64,000 nucleotides of DNA, taken from Taxillus chinensis. Taxonomy: Eukaryota > Streptophyta > Magnoliopsida > Santalales > Loranthaceae. The position numbers and the translations under genes were made by a program. The DNA lies in NCBI GenBank assembly GCA_023512835.1, contig CM042087.1, positions 10,577,715-10,641,714 of the forward strand, in the 5' to 3' direction. Below the pieces are notes generated by a model that worked only from the letters and a program-made list of their open reading frames with translations, was not told the DNA's origin and did not search any database. How positions within the stretch are numbered: the first letter of the stretch is position 1; every line of letters begins with the position of its first letter. Shown here piece by piece: positions 46,048-57,623 of the stretch.

Positions 46048-49000
46048 TGTTGGACCCCATTTTGTCCGGGTTGGACATGCTAACTCCATTTAATATACCT
46101 TTCTGCCCATGCCATATACCTTGTTGAACAGGTGAACAATGATCCCATACTTCCAAGGAATGGTTTACCTCAATCTGCACGAGATGGATACGATTGACAC
46201 GGATGGGGGAATTCAAAATTAATGACTTTTGCTACAAGTCCTTGAAGCGCCCCAAGACCAACACCAGGTGATGGAGGATGAAAATTGGAGACCAACGCAC
46301 TTGACCGAGCTCAAATCGGACTTAAAATGAAGAAGTTATGGCCAAAACAACTTTCGTTGGAAAAAGTCAAACTTGCCAAAAGACTGTCAATGCCCCTGGT
46401 CAAACTGCCTGCAAAAGTGACCAGGCGAAACTCTTCAAAATGCCTATGTAGGCAAACACGGATCTCCCCGAACAATCCCTGGAAGGTCATCCATTTTTGC
46501 ATTTTTGGTGGGGGTAAAAAGGTAATTAAAAGTTAAAAAAAAAAACTTCGGGGTTGACCGTTGACTGTTGACCTGGCAACATGGCGACCCGTTGACCTTC
46601 GAAGCCTCGAAGCCCCGAAGCTCGAAGCCCCGAAGCCTCGAAGCCTCGAAGCCCCGAGCTCGAAGCCCCGAAGCCTCGAAGCCCCGGCTCGAAGCCCGAA
46701 GCCTCGCGGCCTCGAAGCCTCGAAACCTCGGAGCCTCGAAGCCTCGAAGCCACGTTTGAACCTACGATTTCCGACCTTCAACCCTTCGACCCTCGAAGCC
46801 TCCGACCCTGCCGACACTCCGACCTTCGAACCTATACTAGCAAGTTTCGGCCCGTTGACCGTTGACCTTCGACCTGCCGACACTTCGACCCGTTGATCGT
46901 TGACTTTTGCCCCACCGAAATTTGACCCACCGAAGCTTCGACCCTGCCGACACTTCGACCTGCCGACACTCCGACCTGCCGACACTTCGAGTCTCGACCC
47001 CTTGACCTTCGCTGGCTTCCTCGCTGGCTATTTTCCTCTCGCTGGTCGTTCACGGGACTTTGTTTTTCTGCGCTGGCCACCTAACAAAGAATAACTCAAC
47101 AACCTGTCAGTCACATGCGTTGCTAAAATACAAACTCCAAAGGGCAATCACGAGCCATCCTGTTTCCCGCACAAGCTGTCTACCCGACAAAGCATTAAAT
47201 CTGCAAATTAAAATACTGCAGCCAATAATACAGCAATTATGACAGTCCAGCCAAAGATGTTCGGCACTCTTTAAGATGCAATCTGCAGTTCCAAAAAAAA
47301 AAGAGAGTTCTGCGTGTGGATAAAAAAGGAGAGCGTGGGTTTTCGTTGGGGAGTTCTGAAAAAAAAAAAGAGAGAGGGTTCTGAAAAAAAAAAAAAAGAG
47401 AGTTTGAAAAAATTTTGGTTGAAAAAAGAAAAAGAGGAGATCTGTCATAAGAAAAAAAAAGCAGTTGCCCGTCCCTGCATCATCAAAAGAAAATTCTGGG
47501 AGAAAAGAAAAAAGAGAGTAGTTTTTCATTGAAGAGTGCCATCATCATTGAAAAAAAATCTATAAAACCTTCCCCCCAACTTCGTTCCAGCAGAAAAAAG
47601 AGAAAGAAAGCCCTGTTCGTGAAAAAAAAAGCAGAGACACAGAGAGAGCTATCATCGTGGGAAAGAAACCTGCAAACCAGAGAGAGCAAAAAACAGAGAC
47701 AGAAAAGGAAGAGGTTCGGCAGAGAGAAGAAAAAGAGTTCAGCCCAAGTCTTTCCAATCCCTTTTCCCTGACACCTCATTACGACTCTTTTACCCGGAAA
47801 AAACACAAAAAAGGAGACAATTCCAGTTCTGCTTTTTGTTTTCTCTTCCTACGCCTCCATCAAAACAAAAACAATCGTTTCTTCATTCCTTATTCCTTAC
47901 ACCTTACACCCATTCTCCTCAATTCCAGCCCGAAAAAATCTAAATCCAAAATATACATCATCCTCCTTTCCCACGTTTTCTACCCAAAAACCCAGAAAAA
48001 GGCGGCTATCGGCGTGGACAGGATTCGCACAGCAGTTCGGTGTTCAAAGCTTCAAAGTCGGTTCAGCCCTTATTTCTTCATTAGTTTTCAGCTTATTTAT
48101 TTTGATATTTGATGTAACTCTTAATATTTCCTTGTATTTCTTTTTTTTCTTTTATTGGTTGCATTGTGTTTTCCTTGTATTTCCCTTTCCTTTGTATATG
48201 TGTACCTTGTAATAAGTAAAGTATAGCACAAAAAAAAAACAACAAACAAAGAAAAAGAGAGAGAGCAAAAGGATGAAAAAAAAAAGAAAAAAGAAAAAAA
48301 AGAGAGTGATTTTATTTTTGTGGATGTCACACTCACACACTCCACATCTATTTTGATACATGCATTTTCAATTTCAAAAAAAAAATATACAAAAAGCAAA
48401 CATGTTTTTTTTTTCAAAACATTTTCAATAAATAACTTTCAAAATGCTTTCAAAAAAAAAAAGAGAAAGCAAAACAAAAAAAAACTAACAAAAAATGTTT
48501 TTTTCATGTTTTAAAGCCAAAAAAAAACGTTTCATTGTTTTTGAACCAAAAAAAAACCCAAAATTAGTATTTCAATTCCCAAAACAAAAACAAAAAAAAC
48601 AAAAAAAAAACAAAAAAAAACAAAAAAAACAAAAAAAGGGGAAGATAAAAAACCAGTTTTTTAAATTGCCAAAAGGAAAATCAAAAATAAACCCATAAGA
48701 TTCCATTCCCCACTTCAAATAAAAACCCAAAAACTTTTAGGATTCCCTTTAGAAACCTAGGGTAAATCAATCTTAACCATAACTTCGACAAATAACTTAG
48801 TCAAATAAAAATCATAGACTTTTTAGGAAATTTAACCCATTCACAGCAGTGTAAATAAAAATCTCCTCCTCCTAAATTAGATACCGAAAGGGCGCTGTAG
48901 GGGTGCTAATCCTTCCCTACACGTAACCAACTCCCGAACCCATCTCTAATAACGCAGACCACACACTTAAGACTACTCAAAGTAGAGGGTATCCAACTGT

Positions 49001-49095
49001 ACCCCAAAAACAGTTGGTGGCGACTCTAAATTTTCTCACCATTGGTTTAGTTTGAGCTCACCCCAAAAGGGCCCGGACGAAAACCAGTGATGACA
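46048..49095 (+). mobile_element. Insertion N: 3.05-kb solo LTR (Tat/Ogre-like)
   Basis: TGTTGGACCCC to GATGACA, flanked by tactt (46043-46047) and tacct (49096-49100); G shows tacct as the original site, so the left copy has one transition. The end region has ggtggcgactc (49018-49028), typical of Tat/Ogre LTR ends. Inside are a TCGAAGCC-rich repeat field (46590-46990), A-rich tracts (47280-48700) and no coding frame. A solo LTR is most likely; a non-autonomous element is possible. Confidence 0.75.
46590..46990. repeat. Degenerate cctcgaagc repeat field in N
   Basis: Short units such as cctcgaagccccgaag recur many times from 46595 to 46750, followed by ctgccgacacttcgacc-type units to 46990. 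Unit length varies (about 9-11 bp). Confidence 0.9.
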
Positions 49096-49100
49096 TACCT

Positions 49101-50590
49101 CACCCTGGGGTGCTCCGGTGCTCTTTGCTAAAAAGGAAGATGGCATGCTACGCCTTTGCATCGACTATAGGAAGCTGAATTCGGTGACTGTGAAGAACAA
49201 GTATATGTTGCCTCGGATAGATGACCTGTTTGACCAGTTGAGTGGAGCCCGGTGGTTTTCCAAGATAGATCTACGGTCGGGGTACCATCAGTTGAGGGTT
49301 AGGGAGGAGGACATCCCTAAGACTGCTTTTCGTTGTAGGTATGGACACTATGAGTGGGTAGTGATGCCTTTCGGGCTCACTAATGCACCGGCAGTGTTTA
49401 TGCATTTGATGAACTAAGTCTTTGCTCCATACTTAGATTCGTTCGTGGTGGTATTTATAGATGATATCTTGGTATATTCCAAGACGGAAAGGGAACATGC
49501 GGAACATTTGGCAATAGTATTGCAAACCTTGAGGGATCAGCGGTTGTTTGCTAAGTTCAGCAAATGCGAGTTTTGGATGCAGGAGGTCTATTTTCTTGGC
49601 CATGTGGTGTCCGCTGAGGGAGTTAGGGTGGACCCAGCCAAGATTGAGGTTGTGGCATCATGAGAGAGACCAACTAATATTTTCGAGATTCGTAGTTTCC
49701 TTGGCTTGGCAGGGTATTACCATCATTTTTGTAGAGGGATTCTCCCGCTTGGCAGCTCCTATGACGGCGTTGACCCGGAAGGGAGTGAAGTTTGAGTGGA
49801 CTGACAAGTGTCAGCAGGCGTTTGAGGCTCTCAAAACCCATTTGACCATTGCACCAGTGTTGAGGTTACCTCGGGAGGATTTCCCATATGAGGTATATTG
49901 TGATGTGTCCAGGGTTGGTTTGGGGTGTGTGCTTATGCAGGAGCACAGTGTGGTAGCTTATGGGTCGAGGCAGCTGAAGCCTCATGAGCAGAATTACCCT
50001 ACTCATGATCTTGAGTTGGCGGCTGTCATCTTTGCCTTGAAGAGTTGGCAACATTACCTTTTGGTGGAGAAGTTCATAGTGTTTTCTGACCACAAGAGCC
50101 TTCAGTACATCTTCACTCAAAAGGACTTGAATTTGAGGCAGAGGAGATGGGTTGAGTATTTGCAAACCTTTGACTTTACTCTTGCCTATACCCCGGGCAA
50201 GGGTAATGTTGTGGCTGATGCGTTGAGCAGAAAAGGGAAAGCTGAGGTGGCCGTGAGAGAGTGGAAGCTGATGGAGCAGTTGGCGATGTTACAGCTGCAG
50301 CCTGTTGTTCGTGATGGTGGGACAGTCCTGAGTCCTTTGGTTGTTGTGCCTGAGCTATACCAGCGCGTCCGAGAGGGACAATTGGGTGACATTGAGTGTG
50401 AGGTTCTCCGTGCCCGTATTGAGGCTGGTGAGCTATCTGAGGACTGGACTGAGGGTCCTAAGCATGAGTTGTCTTTTCAGGGGCAACTAGTAGTGGCTTA
50501 TTGTCTCCGGGATGAGGTGATGCGAGAGTTTCATCAGTCTAGGCTGGTTGTGCATCCATGGGGTACGAAGATGTACCATGCACTAAGGGC
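49101..50590 (+). pseudogene. E reverse transcriptase and RNase H
   Basis: [56 protein letters not shown], catalytic [12 protein letters not shown], then [16 protein letters not shown]. Two in-frame stops stand where G has sense codons: TAA at 49415-49417 (CAA in G) and TGA at 49661-49663 (TGG in G). A frameshift follows near 49725-49735. RNase H then runs open: [58 protein letters not shown] and [15 protein letters not shown], with the Asp/Glu/Asp positions present. The frame ends at YHALRA. Confidence 0.92.
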
Positions 50591-51388
50591 TTGAGTACAG
50601 CCTTTCATCCTGAGACTGACGGTCAGACTGAAAGGACAAATCAGACCATGAAGGACATGTTGAGGGCTTGTGAGCTAGATTTTGGGGGTTCGTGGGCAAC
50701 TCACCTTCCTCTGGTGGAGTTTGCCTACAACAACAGTTATCAAGCATCCATTGGGATGGCTCCTTTTGCGGCGTTGTATGGGCGGCCGTGTCGATCACCT
50801 TTGTGTTGGACCGAGGTGGGGGAGACAGCTCTCTTGGGTCCACAGTTGGTTCAAGAGGCTACCGAGAAGGTTAAGTTGATTCGTCAGCGGTTGTTATCAG
50901 CTCAGAGTCGGCAGAAATCCTATGCGGATCAGCGGCGGCGACCTTTGGAGTTTTCTATGGGAGATCATGTGTTTCTCCGTGTCTCTCCACGACGTGGACA
51001 TCGGCGCTTTGGGAGAGGTTCCAAACTCTCTCCCCGGTCCATTGGTCCTTTTGAAGTTATAACTTGTGTGGAGCCTATAGCTTACCGGTTAGCATTGCCA
51101 CCGCGATTGAGTCGCGTGCACAATGTGTTCCACGTGTCCCAGTTGAGGAAGTATCATCCTGACCCCACTCATGTGATTGATTGGGGGACGTTGGACATTG
51201 AGGATGATATGTCCGTTGTTGAGGCCCCTATCCGTATCCTAGATCGGCGGGAGAAGCTTTTGCGTGGTCGTGCTATCCCTTTGGTTCGCGTATTGTGGTA
51301 GCACCGTGACATTGAGGAAGAGACTTGGGAACAGGAATCTTTGATGCGTGAGCAACACCCCGAGTTGTTCGAGGACGAACACTCTTAA
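50591..51388 (+). pseudogene. E integrase remnant with chromodomain
   Basis: The frame resumes one base out of register at [17 protein letters not shown] and lacks roughly 350-400 bp that G retains: the zinc-binding region and the core part with the first two catalytic acidic residues. The rest is readable: LPLVEFAYNNSYQASIGM, YGRPCRSPLCW, GDHVFLRVSP, SRVHNVFHVSQLRKYHPDP and VVEAPIRILDRREK. The chromodomain tail follows an in-frame TAG (51299-51301) as HRDIEEETWEQESLMREQ and ends at a TAA (51386-51388). The tail type fits the Tekay/Del clade. Confidence 0.9.
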
Positions 51389-51690
51389 GGGTGGAGAGGT
51401 GACTGTTGGCTGGTGTATTTGTATTGTCCTTTCTTGTCCTTTCGACTTTTATGACTTTTATTTATATTGATTGTGTTTTGCGATTGAAATAAAATGTGCT
51501 TGTGATGGGACATGTGGATGTGTTTCCATAGATTGTGATACAAGTGGTTGTGGACTGTGGTGGCACTCTGTGTTATGTGCTATTGTGTACAATGTGCGGT
51601 GTATGACTCATTTGGGTGTTGTGGCTTGCTATGTGGTTTTCCTTGCATGTTGTTTCTTTTCAAGGACGAAAAGTCTTAAGGGGGAGAGGA
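51389..51690 (+). other. E 3' spacer and polypurine tract
   Basis: Non-coding, then PPT aagggggagagga (51678-51690) touching the 3' LTR. Confidence 0.9.
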
Positions 51691-53519
51691 TGTAATGACC
51701 CGTATTTTGGGATGTGAGGAGTTAGTCAGTTTTGCCTTTTTAGGTGGAAATTATTGGGTTTTAAGGAGTTTTATTTCCATACACTTTGGCTAAATCATCT
51801 TGTATGTTGATAACCAAGCAAGAGGTAAGGTTTGAGCCCAATAGGGAGTGCACGTGAGAAGGGTTTTTCACGTGTAGTGGGATTTTTGCATGGGAGCCTT
51901 CCTGATGTTGTTCCAAGGCTTGTGGTAGAATTCTAGAGCATTTGGAGGTGCCCATGAGAAAGGCCTTTCTCACGTGCAGCCTCTATTACCTTTGTTATGT
52001 TGTTCTGATCCTCTTTTGCTAAAGGACCATGGTGAAATTATGAGTGCTTTGTCTAGTGTGGTTGCAAAAAGGTTGTAGCCTGTCATCAAAACTACGTCGT
52101 TTTAATGCTGGGATTCATTTAATCAAAACTACGTCATTTTGGGGTTTGAGTTGTCTATATAAAGAGGTGAAGACTCCTTGTTCTAGGGTTAGGGTTTTCT
52201 TCAGCCACTGCAGCCGTCGTAAAGAGAGAGAGAGCTAGAGAGAGGGAAGGAAGGAGAGCTGCTGGTTGCTGCCGGAGCGTCTTGCGTGGGGAGGACGGCG
52301 TCTAGCGCGGGAGCAAGGAGAATCTTTTTTAAGGTAGGGGTTCTGTCCTTCCTTGTACCTATCCCAGGGTTATGGCCTTGTGTTAGGCGATTTGAAATCT
52401 GGATATATATATATTATATGTAAATCCATATAGGTGTGATCTCTTATATGGATGTTGGCCTTCAGTGGCGTGTATGTGGTTGAGATTAGGCCTGGGTGGC
52501 CATACGCATTAGGTGTTTGATATTATGCCTGTGAGGCTATACATGTTATTCGATTGATGTTATGCCAATGTGGTTATGCCTGAAAAGTGTTTGATGTTAT
52601 GCCTATGAGGATTATGCATGCTAAGTGTTTGATGTTATGCTAGTGAGGATATGCATGTTAAGTGTTTGTGGTTATGCCTGAATAGCTGAGATGTATGTTA
52701 AGTGTTTGGTGTTATGTCAGTGAGACTGACTGTGGAGCCTAAGAAGCCTGAGAGGCTGAGGCAATGTCTGTGGAGCCTAAGAAGCTTGAGAGACTGAGGC
52801 AATGTCTGTGGAGCCTAAGAAGCCTGAGAGGCTGAGGCAATGTCTGTGGAGCCTAAGAAGCCTGAGAGGCTGAGGCAATGCTTGTGTACCTATGGAGCCT
52901 GAGAGGCTGAGTTAATGTAAGTGAGACTGACTGTGGAGCCTGAGAGGCTGAGTTACTGTCAGTGGGACTGACTGAGGAGTTTTTGTGGCAATGGTTATAC
53001 TTGTTTGTGGCTTGTTGTGTATAGTATTGATTATGACCTGTTTAGAATGTAGTTGCCATGACACCGCACTTGAGCACTCCTTCATATAGATGGTAGGAGC
53101 ATGGGATGGGTTGGGGAGACATGATCCCTACTGAGTTGTGGTTGCTCACCCCTCCTACTGTGGTGTGTTTTCTTACAGGAACCTACAGGCATTAAGTGGG
53201 AACACCAAGGTGAAGAGTTTTGTTTTGTGGCTTTGTTTTATGTTAGTTGTGTTATGTAATTCCGTTGAAGCCTTGTAACACCAGCGGGGAGATATTGTAA
53301 AAGGATTTGGAATGTAATAAAGACATGTGTGGTTGTGAACATTTATTATGAGGTGAAGATTAATAAAGATATTTAATTTACATCTTTGTGACTATCAGTG
53401 GTGAATGCATACGTTGACCTGCATGAATATTTGTTTTGTACATCCTCCACCTGCCCACCGGGTTGCGTATAGGGGAGTCACGAACCAGTTTCCTCGGGTT
53501 GGAAATTCGGGGTGTGACA
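51691..53519 (+). repeat. E 3' LTR (1829 bp)
   Basis: TGTAATGACCCG to GGGGTGTGACA. U3 has two palindromes: 51851-51874 (arms cacgtgagaa/ttttcacgtg) and 51955-51972 (tgagaaagg/cctttctca). ACGTC-type repeats (52085-52140) precede TATA tctatataaag (52153-52163). Downstream are the hairpin (52424-52453; one G-U pair), about 38-bp repeats around ggagcctaagaagcctgaga (52735-52930) and the shared motif gtggttgctcacccctcct (53140-53158). Confidence 0.92.
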
Positions 53520-54671
53520 ACTTCAAGATGAATGCTTCCTCTTGTTCTTGAAACTTTCAGAGGTGAAGCGTCGGAGTCTTTCCTTGTCACCATTGTCTGC
53601 CATCTTGGATTTTGACCTGCCGTCCTTGGCATAGTGACCCGGTTTCCCACATTTGTAGCAGTCCAAAGAATTAGACTCCTGTCACTCTTACCTTCACGAG
53701 GATGAAGAGGATCCTCCTTTTCTTCGCCTTCTATTCTTCCCTAAATCGTTCAAAGGATTTGACAAGAAGGGTTATGTCCTCTTTAGAGTTAGAGTCAGAG
53801 TTTTCTGACTCTTTCGTATCATCCTCGCATTATGTGCTTAGACACTCCATAGCTTTAAAAGCTACCTCCTTTTCTTTCCGAGCTATTTTCTCATCTCGGT
53901 CAAAGTATTTGAATCTAACCTCATGAGTCCGTAGCTCTCCATAGGTTTCTTTTAGGGGTACATGTTCCCAACTCTCTGTCACTTGCATCTGGAGCTGCTT
54001 GGAGTAGAATTGATCCGGCAAGGAACGAAAGAACTTGTGATGTATTTGAAAGTCTAAGTTATGCTCATTTATAGCTTTCAAGTCTAGTATGCGCTTTCTG
54101 AATCTCTGATAGATGCTTTGAAGTGACTCAATAAGTTTATGTGTAAAGCACTCAAATTCCTGCTTGAGAGCACATATAACGTTTTGCATTTGGGACTGAC
54201 TTCCCTCATAGAGTATTATTAGTTTATCCTAGACAGCTGTTGCTGTCGTGCAGCCCTGGACGTCGGTGAAAGTTTTAGAATCCAAAGACGACGTAACATA
54301 GGCTATAGCCTTTTTGTTTACGTACTGCCAGGTTCATTCCTTATTTGTGAGTTCAACGTCTGTCTTTGGCCTTCTGACTCCGTTATTTCCGATCGCCATC
54401 AGAATGGGGTTCTCCTAATGAATACAGGGCCACATCAGATGGTCATGGCATATCATGAACATGTACATGTGAGCCTTCCATTGGGAGAAGAGCTCGGGTG
54501 TGAACTTTGGCAGTTTTGTCAGAGTGAATCTAGAACATCATTGCTAAGGAGCAGTGGTTTGAGCACTTGTGCTTGAGTTAATGTTTTCACTACTACTGTG
54601 GTTGGTTATGGGCTCTTGCGCACCTTCGAAGCTGATGCGAGTGTGAACAACATGCTGCTTTCTTCATTCAT
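53520..54671 (-). pseudogene. F gag, N-terminal part
   Basis: Starts MNEESSMLF (54669-54671). UBN2-like capsid at 53830-54189 (LIESLQSIYQRFRKR, HHKFFRSLPDQFYSKQ, ETYGELRTHEVRF), then an acidic region. A zinc knuckle near 53620-53665 reads CYKCGKPGHYAKDG, with the last Cys lost. Stops are frequent between 54190 and 54600. Cut at 53520 by E. Confidence 0.85.
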
Positions 54672-54719
54672 TTGAGATTTAAGAGAGAGAGAGATCTCTA
54701 CTTTGAGTAGGTAGAACTT

Positions 54720-54731
54720 GATCTGATACTA
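54720..54731 (-). other. F primer-binding site
   Basis: TAGTATCAGATC on the - strand, two differences from TGGTATCAGAGC, two bases from the LTR. Confidence 0.75.
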
Positions 54732-54733
54732 CT

Positions 54734-55968
54734 TGTTGGTCCCGAAAAGCCTAGAGTGGGTTAAATAGGCTCTTTAAAAACTCTTTCTCACTCTTTTAGC
54801 ACAACACTTAATTTGGTTAAGAGAATGAATTAATGTGGAAGACAACTATATAGTGGAAGTATTTTGTATTGTTATCAAAAAAATAATTACAACGAAGTGA
54901 GTAGCAGATAAAGTTGTTTGCACAAGCTTAAATCTACTGAAAGAATATTTCTCTTTAGTTTACAGTAGCACTCTCTTACAATTACGTACACGCTAGTCAA
55001 AAGCTCTACTAAGCACACACAAAGCACTCTCTAAGCACTTATTATAAGTAAATATTATGGTGTATATATATACATCCCTAGGAGACATTCTTGGAACTAG
55101 ATTTTTTGGGCATCGAGTAGCAGTGAAGTTCTTCTCGAAAAATGCCTCTACTTTAACTATTGCGGATGTGGAGCTCAAGATATTGGAAGTATAAGCTCAT
55201 TGAATTGCTTTGTGTAATTCCAATTGTATTAAAGCTTTGTCCATGTGTCTGAGTGACCCACATGTAAGATGATTTAGATGTTCATTGGATCTTTCTTATA
55301 TCGGGATACAATAAGCTGAAGTGATTAAATGCACTGAACTGTCGTAGGGAATAACTGGAGCAACATCATCTTATTTTGTCGTAAGGTTCCTTACTCCGTG
55401 TTAATGAAGTGCTCGGATTCCTTACTCCCTGTCAATAATTACATACTCCATGTCAGTTAAGTACTCAAATCATTATTCCGTTGCAAGGTTCCTTACTCCG
55501 TGTTAATGAAGTGTTCAGATGTCTTACTCTATAGCAAGGTTTCTTACTTCGTGTTACTTGAACATTCGGAGCCCTTATTTAGTATCAGCGATTTCTTACT
55601 CCGTGTAAATACAAAGCTCAAATGCCTATTCTGGGTAATTTCTTCCTTACTCCGTGCAAATAAAAGACTCAGATCCTTACTCCGCGTAAGTAGAAGACTC
55701 AAATCCTTACTCCGTGTCTTCTTGTTCTTAGTCTACGCTATCATTCCTTACTCCGTACATGTGATGTCTTGGTTATTTACCGAGTCAATGGTTGACACTC
55801 AAAGATCTAGACTAGGATTATGTATCGTATCCTTGTCGTATCACTCACGAGTGTTTGTCGTTTAAGTTTAACTTTTGTAACGTTGTTAGATATATAGAAA
55901 CGAGAAATCTCAAGTCAAATTACAAGGGGTTTAATTTGCGTCATCGAAATTTTGGGTTCGATCCAATA
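54734..55968 (-). repeat. F 5' LTR (1235 bp)
   Basis: Aligns with the A LTR: TATTGGATCGAACCC on the - strand (terminal G changed) to GGGACCAACA beside the PBS. It has many dispersed ccttactccgtg units (55375-55760) where A has a tight tandem array. Right flank begins gtacg. Confidence 0.85.
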
Positions 55969-57623
55969 GTACGTAATAGCATTCTAGCTTTGCCTTTTTT
56001 GTTAAGGGAAGAATCATCACATTTTTCACTAGAAAATGTTGCTATTGTAATTCCCCATTCTGCACTAAGGTGCTTCCTTTGCCTCTGTTACGTTTTACTC
56101 CTTATATTTTGAAGCTTAATTCTAGAGAGCTATGCAATTTGTGAGTGGTGCTAGTATAATTTTTTATACTAAAAAATTAATTATCCTTTCATGCACCGCA
56201 TGGGGTTGAAATGGCAGAATTTGTTGTTTTTTCACTAATTCATAGTACAGTCTTACAATACTATGAATTGAAGTGTATGATATTACCAACTTTAATATAT
56301 TTTGGAAATTGTATAGGACTCTTTCACTCGCGAATCAGGAAATAAAGTGCACCATGGTAATATTCAAGCAGCAAAGGTATGTGCTCATTATCTTTCTTTT
56401 TTTAAATAGATTTGTGGATGTAATGTGTTCATCTTATCAAAAAACAAATCGATTGCATTTGTAACGTTCTCTTAGAGGATGTTTATAGTGTTGAAAAAAT
56501 TCCATCATATAGGGTCAAATATATAAATATTAAATGTGTTGTGGTATCTTTAAAAAAGCTTAAATTAAAGTGATCTAATTAAGATTTTAAATAAGATTTA
56601 AGAGTATAATTATTATAGAATTAATGTGTTGACACCAAACTGCTATTTTTAATTTGATGAAGGTCCGAATTGAAAACAGCAAATACTATATATATAGGGT
56701 TATGATTCCCATGCTACGTGATAACTTATTAGGTATGTATTCCCATTAGTAGAACTATTAAGAATTAGGCTTCATAAGTATTGTGCTAATTTGAAAGATC
56801 ACAACCCATTGATCTAACTCCGACAAAAAATTCAGGTACGCTTTTGATTTATTATTTCAGCTTAAATAATTTCTAAGCAAAAAGATCTTACGATTAATTA
56901 AATTCTTACAATTGATATCAAAGTTGATTTGTCCTAAAATTATTTGATTGGATTTTGTTTCTCGAAATCATTGTTGTGTTAAGCCCAATGCGAAACAACA
57001 TATTTTTTCTGAATTTTGATGTGTAATTCCAATGTTTTTTTGTTATGCATGCTTTTGTCCACGATTGCTATTTCCACGACGCTGACAGATTTGACAATTA
57101 ATATATGTTGGCGGTTTTAATAGATTAAGGGAATCATGCATACATGTTGACAGATTTAATAAATATTGCATGAATTCGGTTTCGACGATTAATATATATT
57201 TTTGATTTGACATATTTAATGTGTTGTATGAATTTGGTTTTGAATATACTATGCACGATATTGGTTTTTGATTACATTAAAGCATAGCAATTTATGATTA
57301 TGAGTATAGTAATAAAGTTGTTTGTATATGGCATGCATTTTTTTCATCATTTTTGGCTAATTTCCATTCACCCATGCCACTGCTGGTGAAGCATGATTTC
57401 GGTAAATCAGCTGGTTGGCTGATCTGCCCTACATTGTCGTTTATGTGTGGTGCCCTATTCATGGTGCATCGCAATTATTATGAAATATATTTATAGAATT
57501 AATTTTAATATCTATTTGAATTTTAATTGGGTATAATGACTACCACACTAATATCTTAATTAATTTTAATTAGTAATTTTGGTAAATTACTAATTTATGG
57601 GATGTTGATTGTTTTATTATATG
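55969..57623. other. AT-rich unassigned sequence between F and D
   Basis: No gene, LTR or repeat that I can recognise; only short frames full of AT. It is the best candidate for host intergenic DNA in the window. The flank of D here is atatg (57619-57623). Confidence 0.6.

Larger units (their letters stand above)
45421..53519 (+). mobile_element. Element E: 5'-truncated chromovirus with 3' LTR
   Basis: A + strand chromovirus related to G. It starts abruptly just after the protease active site; 5' LTR, PBS, gag and the DTG motif are absent. It continues through pol (split by N) to a chromodomain-like end, PPT and 3' LTR 51691-53519. The right flank returns to F gag. The left junction with F lacks both E's 5' part and some F sequence, so a deletion crossed it. 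Confidence 0.9.
40907..55968 (-). mobile_element. Element F: Sirevirus-type Copia, outermost element
   Basis: Same family as A by LTR start, gag start and pol text. Segments: pol 40907-42742, gag 42780-43130, 44671-45420 and 53520-54671, PBS 54720-54731, 5' LTR 54734-55968. RT and RNase H lie left of element I, outside the window. It hosts I, M and E. About 65 bp of gag is missing at the E junction, judged by alignment with A. Confidence 0.9.

Noticed and set aside
47314..48700. Lys-rich and Phe-rich frames
   Set aside because: They are translations of A/T tracts inside LTR N.
56273..56464. Possible host exon with a gcagcaaag|gtatgt donor site
   Set aside because: No domain, no second exon and very AT-rich context; a single splice-like site is not evidence of a gene.
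57400..57480. tRNA-like or small-RNA gene in the AT-rich gap
   Set aside because: No cloverleaf or A/B boxes could be laid out by eye.
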